Shown: positions 1-7,406 of the stretch, one piece after another
How the letters are laid out: every line of letters starts with the position of its first letter
Position numbering within the stretch: the first letter of the stretch is position 1
NCBI GenBank assembly: GCA_964636325.1
Contig: CAZWRV010000017.1
Location: forward strand, 14,966-78,965
Direction of reading: 5' to 3'
DNA from: CAZWRV01 sp964636325
GTDB lineage: Bacteria; Verrucomicrobiota; Lentisphaeria; Victivallales; GWF2-50-93
DNA length: 64,000 nucleotides
Program-made: the position numbers and the translations under genes
The notes under the pieces: generated by a model
The model's input: only the letters and a program-made list of their open reading frames with translations
Told to the model about the DNA's origin: nothing
Databases searched by the model: none

Positions 1-900
1 GGCATAGCACTTGTAGCGCGGCGGACTCCAGGTGCGGCCGCCGTCCCGGCTGTAGCTCTCAACCGGATGCCCGTCGATGCTGCGGTATACGCAGTAAATG
101 GAGCCGTCGCTGAGCACGCAGTAGCTGTGTTCCTCAGAGATTGGACCACCGCCCGGCGGCGTGCGCAGGCCGACCTCGCCGTCAGGCAGCGTTTCCCAAC
201 GAATCTTGGAAGGATCAGCTTCGCTTAGCATGTTGTCGCTCTTCAAAAGCACCCCTTCGGACTGCTGGAAGAAGCCGCGGCCCATCTGCCCCACCTTGTG
301 CAGCGAGACATAGACGCCGCCGTTCAGCACGAACGGTTTCCCGACATTCCAGAAGAAGCAGAGCCTGCCTCCGTAGATGTTCTCGCGGTCGCATTGGAAT
401 AGACGGATTGGGATGTCGTAGCGTTCCGCCGACCAGCTACGGCCGTGGTCGTCACTGTATTTGAAGACGAAATGCCCGAGGCTATCCACTCGGCTGTAGA
501 CCTGCTTGCCGTCATGGCTGCGGACTTCGCGGACATCGTCGGTGTTGTGGTTGTAGAAGATGTAGATACGCCCGGCGGGTGTCGCTGGTCGCTGGCCGCT
601 GGTCGCGAGTTCCGTACCGGCGGGCACTTTCAGCATCACAGCATAGGAATTCTCCCGCTTGTCGCCAGGTTCTACCGGGACAGGCTCGGACCAGGTTCGC
701 CCTTGGTCGCTGCTGCGCATGGTCGCCACGTGCTGCCCCTGCTCCCCCTCGTGCCCTGGACCGGTCGTGACGCAGCAGAGCCAGGCGCCGTCGTCGGTTT
801 TGACGATATACGGCTGGTCGCTGTAGCTCTCGGTCGGGATCTCGCGTCCGTGGCTGAGGTGACGGATGTCGGGCGTAAGTGTTTTTTCAGATGCCTTCAT
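1..900 (-). CDS. BNR/Asp-box sialidase-like protein, 3' part cut by window edge
   Basis: Reading the minus strand from the ATG at 900 gives 300 open codons that run off the window start, so the C-terminus is missing. Three Asp-box motifs are visible: SSDQGRTW (residues 63-70), SDDHGRSW (149-156) and SRDGGRTW (about 285-292). These mark the blades of a six-bladed propeller of the sialidase/neuraminidase superfamily, which releases terminal sialic acid or related sugars. No signal peptide is seen in the first 30 residues, so the protein may act on imported oligosaccharides. The ATG overlaps the stop of the upstream GH2 gene as ATGA, which suggests translational coupling. Residues 98-109 (ATSGQRPATPAG) are encoded by a short degenerate tandem repeat and look like an insertion. 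The family is fairly sure; the substrate is not. Confidence 0.8.
   Translation of the reverse strand, partial: MKASEKTLTPDIRHLSHGREIPTESYSDQPYIVKTDDGAWLCCVTTGPGHEGEQGQHVATMRSSDQGRTWSEPVPVEPGDKRENSYAVMLKVPAGTELATSGQRPATPAGRIYIFYNHNTDDVREVRSHDGKQVYSRVDSLGHFVFKYSDDHGRSWSAERYDIPIRLFQCDRENIYGGRLCFFWNVGKPFVLNGGVYVSLHKVGQMGRGFFQQSEGVLLKSDNMLSEADPSKIRWETLPDGEVGLRTPPGGGPISEEHSYCVLSDGSIYCVYRSIDGHPVESYSRDGGRTWSPPRYKCYA
581..607. repeat. short degenerate tandem repeat inside the sialidase-like gene
   Basis: On the minus strand the segment reads as repeats of GACCAGCGGCCAGC-like units. It encodes the low-complexity stretch TSGQRPATPAG without breaking the frame. It resembles the other short in-gene repeats of this window in size and placement but has a different core. 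Confidence 0.45.
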
Positions 901-2693
901 ATTTCCCCTTTCTCGGTTTCACGGCCTGATGCATAGGCTCCCCGGACTGCAGCAAAGGCCAGTTTGCGGTTACGTCTATAATCCACCAGCCCCTTGAGAT
1001 TAAGCTCATTCCAGTAGCCGTTATGGATTTTCGACGGATCACGGTAGTCGCTGAAGCAGAAAGGAAAGGTTCCGACGATCTGCGGGTATTCCTTGGCCAG
1101 TGCCAGCACCTCGCGCAAGAGGTCGGCATGGTAGTTCTCGCTCCACATATCGCGGCTGGCGGAGTAGCTGCCCGGCACGGAGTCGGCTCCGAACTCCGTG
1201 AGAAGCAGAGCGAGATTCTGTTTCTTCGAGAGAACCGCGTCGAGCATCTTGCGCATCGGCGCCAAATCAATCGGCTCCTTCTTCACGCTTTCCTGACACC
1301 TGGCACCCGACACCTGTTCACCCTCCTCAGGCTCAAGCCCTTTCCCGCCCCATATCTTGTCATACCATCCCCAGTAGGAATTGATGCCCAGCACATCCAC
1401 GATGTCCGCGATGGGGCCGACGATTCCGTAGAGCGCGGCGTAGGAGATTAGGCGGGTGGGATCGGCAGCGCGTATGGTAGCGGCAAGTTGGCGGAAGAAG
1501 ACTTCCGCCTCGGGGTTGGCCGTGTTGCACTCGTTACCGATGCTGTAGATGGCGACGCTGGGATGATTTCGCGCAACGGCTATCATTTCAATCGCCATCT
1601 TCTGCGCAAGAGACATCCACTCCGGGTCTGCAAAGCGCGTGCCGCTTTCCTGGTCGCCGGGATGGTAGCAGTAGACCGGCGGTTCGATCCAGACCAGCAG
1701 TCCGAGACGGTCGCAGGCCGCGTAGAAAGCCTCGTCCATCGGATAGTGGCATCGCACGGAGTTGCAGCCTGCCTCCTTCATGAGCCGCAGGTCGGTCTCG
1801 ATCTGCTCCGGAGTCATCACCAGGCCGGTCACGGGCGAATCATATACGTAGCAGACCCCTTTTAAAGGATAGGGGGCTCCATTGAGCTGCACCTTACCGT
1901 CCCGCATGGCGAGTGTGCGGAAGCCGAACTTAAAGTCACGGCGGTCGAGCACTTTACGGTCGGTGTCGAGCAACTCTAATGTGATCGGGACTAGTTTCGG
2001 GCTCTCCGGCGACCAGTTGGGAGTGTCGAGGGAGGGCACTCGGACGGCAAATATTCCGCCGGGGCCGACGGGCTCTTCCCAGTAAATTCCATCGCTAGAG
2101 ATGCGGAGAAGCAAACCGTCGAGTGAATCAAATGATTCGAGTCGGGCGGAGACCGCCAGCTCCCAGCCCTTTCCCGCTGGTACGCCTTCCAGGCGCAAGT
2201 CCGCCAAGGCCGGCCCCTCGGGAATTTCAAGGCTTACACAACGATGGATGCCGCCGTAGTTGAAGTAGCCGAGGCACGGCGGCCACTTCGTGACCAGGGA
2301 ACGGTTGTCCACCTGCACGGCGAGGTGGTTCGTCCCAGGTTTCAGATTGCCGGTCACGTCGATCACAAACTCCGTGTAGCCGCCCTCGTGGCTGCCGACC
2401 TTCTCGCCGTTGAGATAGACGTTCGCCAAATAGTTTACAGCTCCAAAACGGAGGCGGGCCTTTGCGGATTCCGCAGAGTCCGGCGCCTCGAAGTCCCGGG
2501 CGAACCAGCAGACTCCCTCGAAGATGCCGTAGCGTTCGGCATACTTCTGCCAGACGCCCGGCACGGACACCTTGAGCCAGTGGCGGCGGTTCGCGGACGG
2601 ATTCTGAAATCCTCCGTGGATGGCATGGTACTTCGGGTCAAGGTCGGCCACGAAGTCCCAGTTTCCGCTCAAGTCAATACGTTCTGTTGGCAT
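897..2693 (-). CDS. Glycoside hydrolase family 2 (beta-glucuronidase/beta-galactosidase type)
   Basis: A 598-residue GH2 enzyme that cleaves a terminal beta-linked sugar (galactose, glucuronate or mannose). The N-terminal sugar-binding domain (LSGNWDF at the start; LNGEKVGSHEGGYTEF) is followed by an Ig-like domain and a TIM barrel. The barrel shows the GH2 signatures SVRCHYPMDEAFYAACD and NHPSVAIYSIGNEC (acid/base Glu near residue 387), and TEFG (nucleophile Glu near 499). I chose the ATG at 2693 because GGAGG lies 5 bases upstream; a longer frame to 2741 has no such support. No signal peptide is seen. The stop overlaps the sialidase start as ATGA. Residues about 459-467 (EQVSGARCQ) are encoded by a dispersed microrepeat. 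The first codons overlap the end of the RAYT gene by 25 bases. The exact sugar is unknown. Confidence 0.9.
   Translation of the reverse strand: MPTERIDLSGNWDFVADLDPKYHAIHGGFQNPSANRRHWLKVSVPGVWQKYAERYGIFEGVCWFARDFEAPDSAESAKARLRFGAVNYLANVYLNGEKVGSHEGGYTEFVIDVTGNLKPGTNHLAVQVDNRSLVTKWPPCLGYFNYGGIHRCVSLEIPEGPALADLRLEGVPAGKGWELAVSARLESFDSLDGLLLRISSDGIYWEEPVGPGGIFAVRVPSLDTPNWSPESPKLVPITLELLDTDRKVLDRRDFKFGFRTLAMRDGKVQLNGAPYPLKGVCYVYDSPVTGLVMTPEQIETDLRLMKEAGCNSVRCHYPMDEAFYAACDRLGLLVWIEPPVYCYHPGDQESGTRFADPEWMSLAQKMAIEMIAVARNHPSVAIYSIGNECNTANPEAEVFFRQLAATIRAADPTRLISYAALYGIVGPIADIVDVLGINSYWGWYDKIWGGKGLEPEEGEQVSGARCQESVKKEPIDLAPMRKMLDAVLSKKQNLALLLTEFGADSVPGSYSASRDMWSENYHADLLREVLALAKEYPQIVGTFPFCFSDYRDPSKIHNGYWNELNLKGLVDYRRNRKLAFAAVRGAYASGRETEKGEI
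1291..1316. repeat. GGTGTCAGG/GGTGCCAGG-type microrepeat inside GH2 gene
   Basis: On the minus strand this reads CAGGTGTCGGGTGCCAGGTG, matching the first arm of the microrepeats at 27293, 40297 and 41499. It adds a short in-frame stretch (QVSGARCQ) to the GH2 protein between the two catalytic signatures. Confidence 0.6.
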
Positions 2694-3748
2694 ATGTTCC
2701 TCCCTGCAATCGTTTGAGCCAGCATGTTCAGTTCCAGGCATTGTTCACGGGTAATGCTTTGTCGCTGACGCCGGTATGGAAAAGGGGCAAGCATCAGGAG
2801 ACGTCCGGCAGCACACGCATCGAAATAACGGCCAGGCGGCTTGTAATGAGGCGCGAACCCATTCAAGAGCAGAACGATGAGAGGGCGGTCCGCTTCCAAC
2901 GCCGCCCGCGCAATGGCCTTCTCGCCTGGGCTGATGCATGGGGAAACAAGCACCGCGCCATGTTCGGACGCATATAGCAGTTCCTCCTGGCGGGCAAGCA
3001 GTTCGGTCGCTGAAATACTACGGGAGATCTGGATCTCGCGCTTGAGCGGATGATCGATAAGAAAGCGGTTGCCGATGCCGGCGCAGGCCTTGCCTGGAAA
3101 TATTTCCGCGTTAGACACAACCGTGAAAAGGGCCGGGGCAGCACGCTTTGCGGCGAGACGGCGCGGGTTGTCGGCGATGTAGGCGGTCATGGCCTTTAAC
3201 TGCCCATGGCGCAGCAGGATGCTGTCTTGGAAGCCGGTCTGCCATAATCCGGCGGCAGGGGCTGCCGCCGGAACCGAACCAAGAGCAGGGGCTGCCGCCG
3301 GGTTCGGTTCCGGGAACAGCCCCGTGTTCCCGGTCCGCAGCCATCTGCTCCCGGTTTTCGGTTGAAGGAGCAGCCCCCTGCTCCTGCATTCCCTTTCACT
3401 CACCACCTTGAACGCCTTCACAATATGCCCCATCGGGCGCGCCAGACGCTCCTTCACCCACAAAATACCGTGGAAGTGGTCCGGCATCACTACGCACTCG
3501 CAAGCCTCTACCCCGGGATAGACGGCGTTCGTCCGCAGCCAGACCTCGCGCACGACCTCGCCAATAGGCGAAAGCGCCACGCTCGCAAGACCGCCGTCAA
3601 ATCCGGTTCCGGGAGCGGCCCCTTCCTTCGCTATCACCAAATTACCCAGGCAATCACGCCTCGGCTCGGTCACGATTGTGATCATGTAGAAGCATGGAGA
3701 ACAGTAGTTATGCTCCCAGCAGCGCTGCATCATGCCTGTGTTGCTCAT
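2669..3748 (-). CDS. REP-associated tyrosine transposase (RAYT) with DprA/Smf-like C-terminal extension
   Basis: The N-terminal half is a Y1/IS200-like transposase of the RAYT group. It has the metal-binding HUH-type motif VMPDHFHGILW, followed by the usual tail YIADNPRRLAAKR in a single-copy setting with no IS ends. RAYTs are domesticated single-strand nucleases that act on REP palindromes. The C-terminal ~150 residues are not transposase. GNRFLIDHPL, VSPCISPGEKAIARAAL, RPLIVLLLNGF, YKPPGRYFDACAAGRLL and ITREQCLELNMLA align in order with the Rossmann-fold blocks of DprA/Smf, a single-strand-DNA and RecA-loading protein. That second call is my inference. Four palindromes lie in the linker (3249-3385). 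The start is uncertain (ATGs at 3748 and 3733, or 3796 further up) and no clear Shine-Dalgarno is seen. The gene sits inside a glycosidase operon and overlaps the next gene. Confidence 0.8.
   Translation of the reverse strand: MSNTGMMQRCWEHNYCSPCFYMITIVTEPRRDCLGNLVIAKEGAAPGTGFDGGLASVALSPIGEVVREVWLRTNAVYPGVEACECVVMPDHFHGILWVKERLARPMGHIVKAFKVVSERECRSRGLLLQPKTGSRWLRTGNTGLFPEPNPAAAPALGSVPAAAPAAGLWQTGFQDSILLRHGQLKAMTAYIADNPRRLAAKRAAPALFTVVSNAEIFPGKACAGIGNRFLIDHPLKREIQISRSISATELLARQEELLYASEHGAVLVSPCISPGEKAIARAALEADRPLIVLLLNGFAPHYKPPGRYFDACAAGRLLMLAPFPYRRQRQSITREQCLELNMLAQTIAGRNICQQNVLT
3249..3385. repeat. cluster of REP-like palindromes within the RAYT gene
   Basis: Three tight hairpins and one longer one are visible. 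They are CCGGCGGCA/TGCCGCCGG (3249-3271, loop GGGGC), GGAACCGAACC/GGTTCGGTTCC (3270-3280 with 3301-3311), CCGGGAACA/TGTTCCCGG (3310-3333, loop GCCCCG) and AGGAGCAG/CTGCTCCT (3366-3385, loop CCCC). The compact hairpins share a C- or G-run loop. They encode the low-complexity linker of the RAYT protein (around PNPAAAPALGSVPAAAPAAG) and keep the frame open. Confidence 0.7.
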
Positions 3749-3792
3749 AGTGAGGAGTTTTTTAAATTTAAGCCCGTGACCGCATCTTTCTT

Positions 3793-4965
3793 TCAAAATA
3801 CATCCGTTTGCCAGAACTGCATCCCGGGGCAGCGTACAAACTGCCAGGAGATATGGCCCAGCTCATGCTGCGGCAAAACCTTTCCGAGCAGCGCTAGCGA
3901 CAGCAGGCGAAACCATGTCGGAAACATCGCCCCCTGCCCGTCTGCGCTGCGAAGTTCGCAGTGGCCGTATTCGAAGGGCGCGTTTCGGATGAAGACGAAG
4001 CCGCCGTCCTGCATCTGGTTGCTCAGCACCCAGTCCGCCGCCTTCGACAATGTTGACTCGATGTCGCAGCGGCGATATTCGGTAAGCTGCATCATGCGGC
4101 AGAGCGGATCGATGGAATCGATGTCCTCGCATGCGCTGCTCATGAAAGGTTCTGTCGGATTGTGCACTCCGCAGCCGAAACCGCCGAGCGGGTTCTGCGT
4201 TGCCAGCACGGTGTCGATGGCACGTTCCAGAAACGGGGGCGTCACGCCGTCGTAGAAGAACAGCGGCCACCAGTGGTATGCGGCCTGGACTGCGTTGCTG
4301 CGCCATATCGGATCGCCGACGTCGATATCGCCCCAGACCCCACTCGCCGGGTTCACGTGGTGCGTGGTCAGCCAGTCCAGCAGGACCGCAACGGCCTTGC
4401 CGGCGCGGATGTCGTTCTGGAAGTCTCGTGCATACTGGAGAAGCACACCCACGTTCATGATCTCGTTGCCTGTCCAGGCAACCTGCGCCCCCCAGTCGCG
4501 TGCTTCAAGCCAACACACAAGCGCATCAGGATCGCGCCAGGGATCGAGCCAGCGAATGGGCTTGTCCGCCACTGTCTCAAGACACGCCAGAGCCGTGATG
4601 ACGTGGCAAGTCAAATGCGGCCGACCGCACCAGAGAGGATCATCTTTGAACCAGCCCTGATCGAAGATCACTGGATCGCGGAACAGGCCGTCACCCTCCT
4701 GGTGACCCTTCAAATAGGCGACCCACTCGGTGCGATCCGCCGCTGACATTCCCTGGAGGTCGCCGAGCAGATGCAGAGCCATGGCCGCATAGCACGATGA
4801 ATAAAGCGTCGGCGCTGTGCAGTCTGCGGAATAGCAGTAACGGCCGATGTCGCCGCAGCCCCGGGCTGCGACAAATGCCCGAACCGTCTCCGGAATATCC
4901 GTAAGGAAGCAGGCAGGAGAATTGTATCGTATCGCATTAGCATTGATACGCTGCTTGCTGTTCAT
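3793..4965 (-). CDS. alpha/alpha-toroid protein (prenyltransferase/squalene-cyclase-like repeats), function unknown
   Basis: A 390-residue cytoplasmic protein without signal peptide. Regular helical repeats with QxxDGG/F-like turns (GHQEGDGLFRD, ASGVWGDIDVGD, NPLGGFGCG, MQDGGFVF) fit the alpha/alpha-barrel seen in terpene cyclases, prenyltransferases and several polysaccharide lyases and hydrolases. No DxDD cyclase motif is visible, so terpene cyclisation is unlikely. Its position between glycosidases argues for a sugar-related role. It overlaps the GH38-like gene upstream by four bases (ATGA), so the two are probably translated together and may act on the same substrate. Its 3' end touches the inserted RAYT gene. 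Confidence 0.6.
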   Translation of the reverse strand: MNSKQRINANAIRYNSPACFLTDIPETVRAFVAARGCGDIGRYCYSADCTAPTLYSSCYAAMALHLLGDLQGMSAADRTEWVAYLKGHQEGDGLFRDPVIFDQGWFKDDPLWCGRPHLTCHVITALACLETVADKPIRWLDPWRDPDALVCWLEARDWGAQVAWTGNEIMNVGVLLQYARDFQNDIRAGKAVAVLLDWLTTHHVNPASGVWGDIDVGDPIWRSNAVQAAYHWWPLFFYDGVTPPFLERAIDTVLATQNPLGGFGCGVHNPTEPFMSSACEDIDSIDPLCRMMQLTEYRRCDIESTLSKAADWVLSNQMQDGGFVFIRNAPFEYGHCELRSADGQGAMFPTWFRLLSLALLGKVLPQHELGHISWQFVRCPGMQFWQTDVF

Positions 4966-7343
4966 GCCTTACACCCCTCTGATGGGCGTGTTCCTACGCC
5001 AGCGGCGATCAGCGGCTGGCGGACTTGGCCGGCGAAACGTGAAGTATCCGAGGAATCAAATGGCCCCGGCAGAATCTTTATGCTGTACATCCATGAGAAT
5101 TCGCCGCCCTGCGCGGCCGGGAAATTTGTAAACCAGTAGTTGTTCATCACCCACGACATCACAATGCCGTTGTGGGACGGAAGCGATTCCTGCCACTTGC
5201 CGGTATTGATCCCGTTGACCTGAACCAAGGGAATGTCGGGCGACGCGACAACAATTGTCCTGGCGCGGTCAGAGACCGCGAAATAATTCTGGATGCTGTG
5301 CCAGTCGGTGGCTGTGCCGGGAACCTGGTCGAGGCCGGGGCGCATGACGGCGCCGGGGGTGTCAAGGTGGACGGTCGAAGGGTTCAGGGTTCGGGGTTCA
5401 GGGTTGGGTGCCAAGGGGAAGGCCACATAGAGCGCCTCCGCCTCGTTGGTCGGATTCTTCTCCATGCGGTAGAAAAGATCGACTCGCTGCAAATCAGCAT
5501 AAAGCAGGATGTCCAATGTCAGCGATCGCAATGTGCCTGGGAGCTCAACAGCGGCAAGGCGCATGCCGGCACCGAAAGGGAAAGGAATCGGCTCCGGCGC
5601 GCCAAAACGTATCGGAGTCCGAACAAGCTGGCAGTCGCGGTGTACGACGCCCCATCCGGAGAGCTTTTCTCGTCCGAACGGCCCCGGAATACTTTCATAT
5701 ATCACTTCGCCGAGTGCGTATTCCGCGGACGAGAAGCAGCCGGAACCGCTCCGGGTGTCGCAGATTGCATTGATTCCGCGTCTGTCGGCATGGACTGTTA
5801 ATGAAGGGCTGTTCAAGGCATTGTTGCGAAGTTCGCAGCTTGCAGGCGAAGCAGGAGCCTCTCCCTCGATCACACGGAAGCGCCTGAATGAGCGGGCAGG
5901 AATCTCGCGCGCCAGGAAGCGGATCCGCTGGGCCGGACGGCGCGCGGAGTCGGCAATCGTCGGAACACGCCATAAGGAGATGGCTTCACCGCTTTCCTCA
6001 TCGAGCAGGTGGAAGGCCTTGCCAGGTTCCGAGCGTAATGGAGCGGGCAACCATGAGCATCCGGGGAGCCCCAGGTCGGCGTCGGCCAAGGAAAGATCGA
6101 CGACATCGGTCCTGGATGCGGACGACGGATTGAATACCAGGATCGCCGGATTGCCATCGGCATGGAGGCGTCCTTCTGCGGCCAGCGTTTCCTGCAGAAG
6201 GCTATGCGCCTCGACGACCGCAGTATAGGCGTATCCGGCCTTGGTGCTCCACTGGGACTTGCTGTTGAGACAGGCCGGCATGTCCGTGCTGCACCATGCG
6301 CCCCAGGTGTGCTCGCAGAAGAAGGCGGCCGCTTCGCGGGCGCTCTCGATGCGCTCGTCTGGCGGCTTCCTTCCAGTTGCAGAGGTAAGCGAAGCGAGCG
6401 ACCGGAGTTCCGCCTGCGCCTGGCGGACCAGCGCCGACTCGGCCGCGGCGCTGCCGTTGCCGTCGGCCCACCAGTCCGGCCATGCGGCTTGGATATCCAT
6501 CATTGAAGCCGGCCATGCCGCCGCCGCATGCTCGAACCACTGCCGCGCTGTCCCCAGCCGAAGCCCCGGCCCCGACGGATGCGCCGCATTCCAGCGCCGC
6601 ACGGCATCGCATATCCATAGCCCCGGCGGTGAGTTGTCGTGCCGTTCGCCATGGATGCGCAGTTCCACCGAACTGATTGGAAAACCTTTGCCCTCAAGCG
6701 AATACAAGTATGCGGCAACGCATTCCTCCGCGCCGTCCTGATCGAGCTTTAGGCCGTTGCCGAAGAGATAGCCGTCGGAATGCCAGAATAGGACGTTTCC
6801 GCCCTGGGGGCCGATCCATCGGAACATCGCCGGACGCGGACGGACTCCGAGAGCCCGGGTCTCGTTGATGGCGGTGTCCATGTATCGGACGCCGCGCGAG
6901 GCAAGCAGGTCCGGCAGTCCCCAGGCCCAGCCGTTGACATCGTCGTTCATCGCAGTCACGACCTCGAAGCCGTGCTTGCGCGCCAGAGCCAGAGCGTAGT
7001 CGGTGGTCTCTTCAAGCAGTTCCTGAGTAAAGAGATCGGTAAGCTGAAGATATAGCGCAGTCACCTCGATGCGGCCCTCCCGTACTCGGCGGAAGAACTC
7101 ATCAGCGCGTTCAGGATATCTGGACAGGAAGGCCTTCACGGTCCAAGCCACCTCGCATGTCCAGCAGAAACGCTCGCCCTCGGGAAGCTGATCCGTCGCA
7201 TTGCAGAAGTCCAGAGCCTGAGCTACAAACTCCGCATGCTTCCGGAGGATGATTTCCTGAGGTTCGGTGTAACCTATGTCCACATGCGTGTGATGGACCA
7301 GCCAGATTTCCCAGGGGCGCTTCAGCCCTGAAAGAGTATTCAT
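4962..7343 (-). CDS. GH38-like alpha-mannosidase family protein
   Basis: A 793-residue protein with the N-terminal zinc-binding GH38 motif HHTHVDIGYT (residues ~17-26). It also has MNDDVNGWAWGLPDLL, which corresponds to the block carrying the catalytic Asp in GH38. GH38 enzymes hydrolyse alpha-mannosides. The C-terminal half is beta-rich (FLAREIPARSFRRFRV, LHADR-type strands), as in the GH38 C-domains. The zinc His and Asp of the first motif are present; the second block departs from the classical GWQIDPFG sequence, so this is a divergent subfamily. Residues ~643-655 (APNPEPRTLNP) come from a dispersed microrepeat in frame. There is no signal peptide. It heads the ATGA-coupled pair with the toroid gene. 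A 60-base spacer carrying a second repeat type separates it from the GH42 gene. Confidence 0.8.
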   Translation of the reverse strand: MNTLSGLKRPWEIWLVHHTHVDIGYTEPQEIILRKHAEFVAQALDFCNATDQLPEGERFCWTCEVAWTVKAFLSRYPERADEFFRRVREGRIEVTALYLQLTDLFTQELLEETTDYALALARKHGFEVVTAMNDDVNGWAWGLPDLLASRGVRYMDTAINETRALGVRPRPAMFRWIGPQGGNVLFWHSDGYLFGNGLKLDQDGAEECVAAYLYSLEGKGFPISSVELRIHGERHDNSPPGLWICDAVRRWNAAHPSGPGLRLGTARQWFEHAAAAWPASMMDIQAAWPDWWADGNGSAAAESALVRQAQAELRSLASLTSATGRKPPDERIESAREAAAFFCEHTWGAWCSTDMPACLNSKSQWSTKAGYAYTAVVEAHSLLQETLAAEGRLHADGNPAILVFNPSSASRTDVVDLSLADADLGLPGCSWLPAPLRSEPGKAFHLLDEESGEAISLWRVPTIADSARRPAQRIRFLAREIPARSFRRFRVIEGEAPASPASCELRNNALNSPSLTVHADRRGINAICDTRSGSGCFSSAEYALGEVIYESIPGPFGREKLSGWGVVHRDCQLVRTPIRFGAPEPIPFPFGAGMRLAAVELPGTLRSLTLDILLYADLQRVDLFYRMEKNPTNEAEALYVAFPLAPNPEPRTLNPSTVHLDTPGAVMRPGLDQVPGTATDWHSIQNYFAVSDRARTIVVASPDIPLVQVNGINTGKWQESLPSHNGIVMSWVMNNYWFTNFPAAQGGEFSWMYSIKILPGPFDSSDTSRFAGQVRQPLIAAGVGTRPSEGCKA
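5378..5414. repeat. GAACCCTGAACCCC-type microrepeat inside the GH38-like gene
   Basis: Plus strand: runs of GGGTTCAGGGTTCGGGGTTCA followed by GGGTTGGGTGCC. On the coding strand it gives the peptide APNPEPRTLNP. It has the same 7-base period as the GAAACCTGAAACCC repeats at 40297 and 41499, with one base changed in each unit. Confidence 0.65.
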
Positions 7344-7366
7344 AGGATTCCTTATTTATTTGTCGA

Positions 7367-7406
7367 ATGATTCGATGAATTCGAGTGAATCGAATGATTC
7401 AAATCA
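7367..7406. repeat. GAGTGAATC-AATGATTC repeat in the spacer, with a second copy inside GH2 (2122-2142)
   Basis: The spacer between the GH38-like and GH42 genes holds overlapping units of GAATGATTCGATGAATTCG and GAGTGAATCGAATGATTC. A near-identical 21-base copy, GAGTGAATCAAATGATTCGA, lies within the GH2 coding region at 2122-2142. The units are partly self-complementary. Confidence 0.5.

Noticed and set aside
3793..4965. Squalene-hopene cyclase
   Set aside because: Helical toroid repeats are present, but the DxDD acid motif and the usual ~650-residue length are missing; the context is glycan breakdown.
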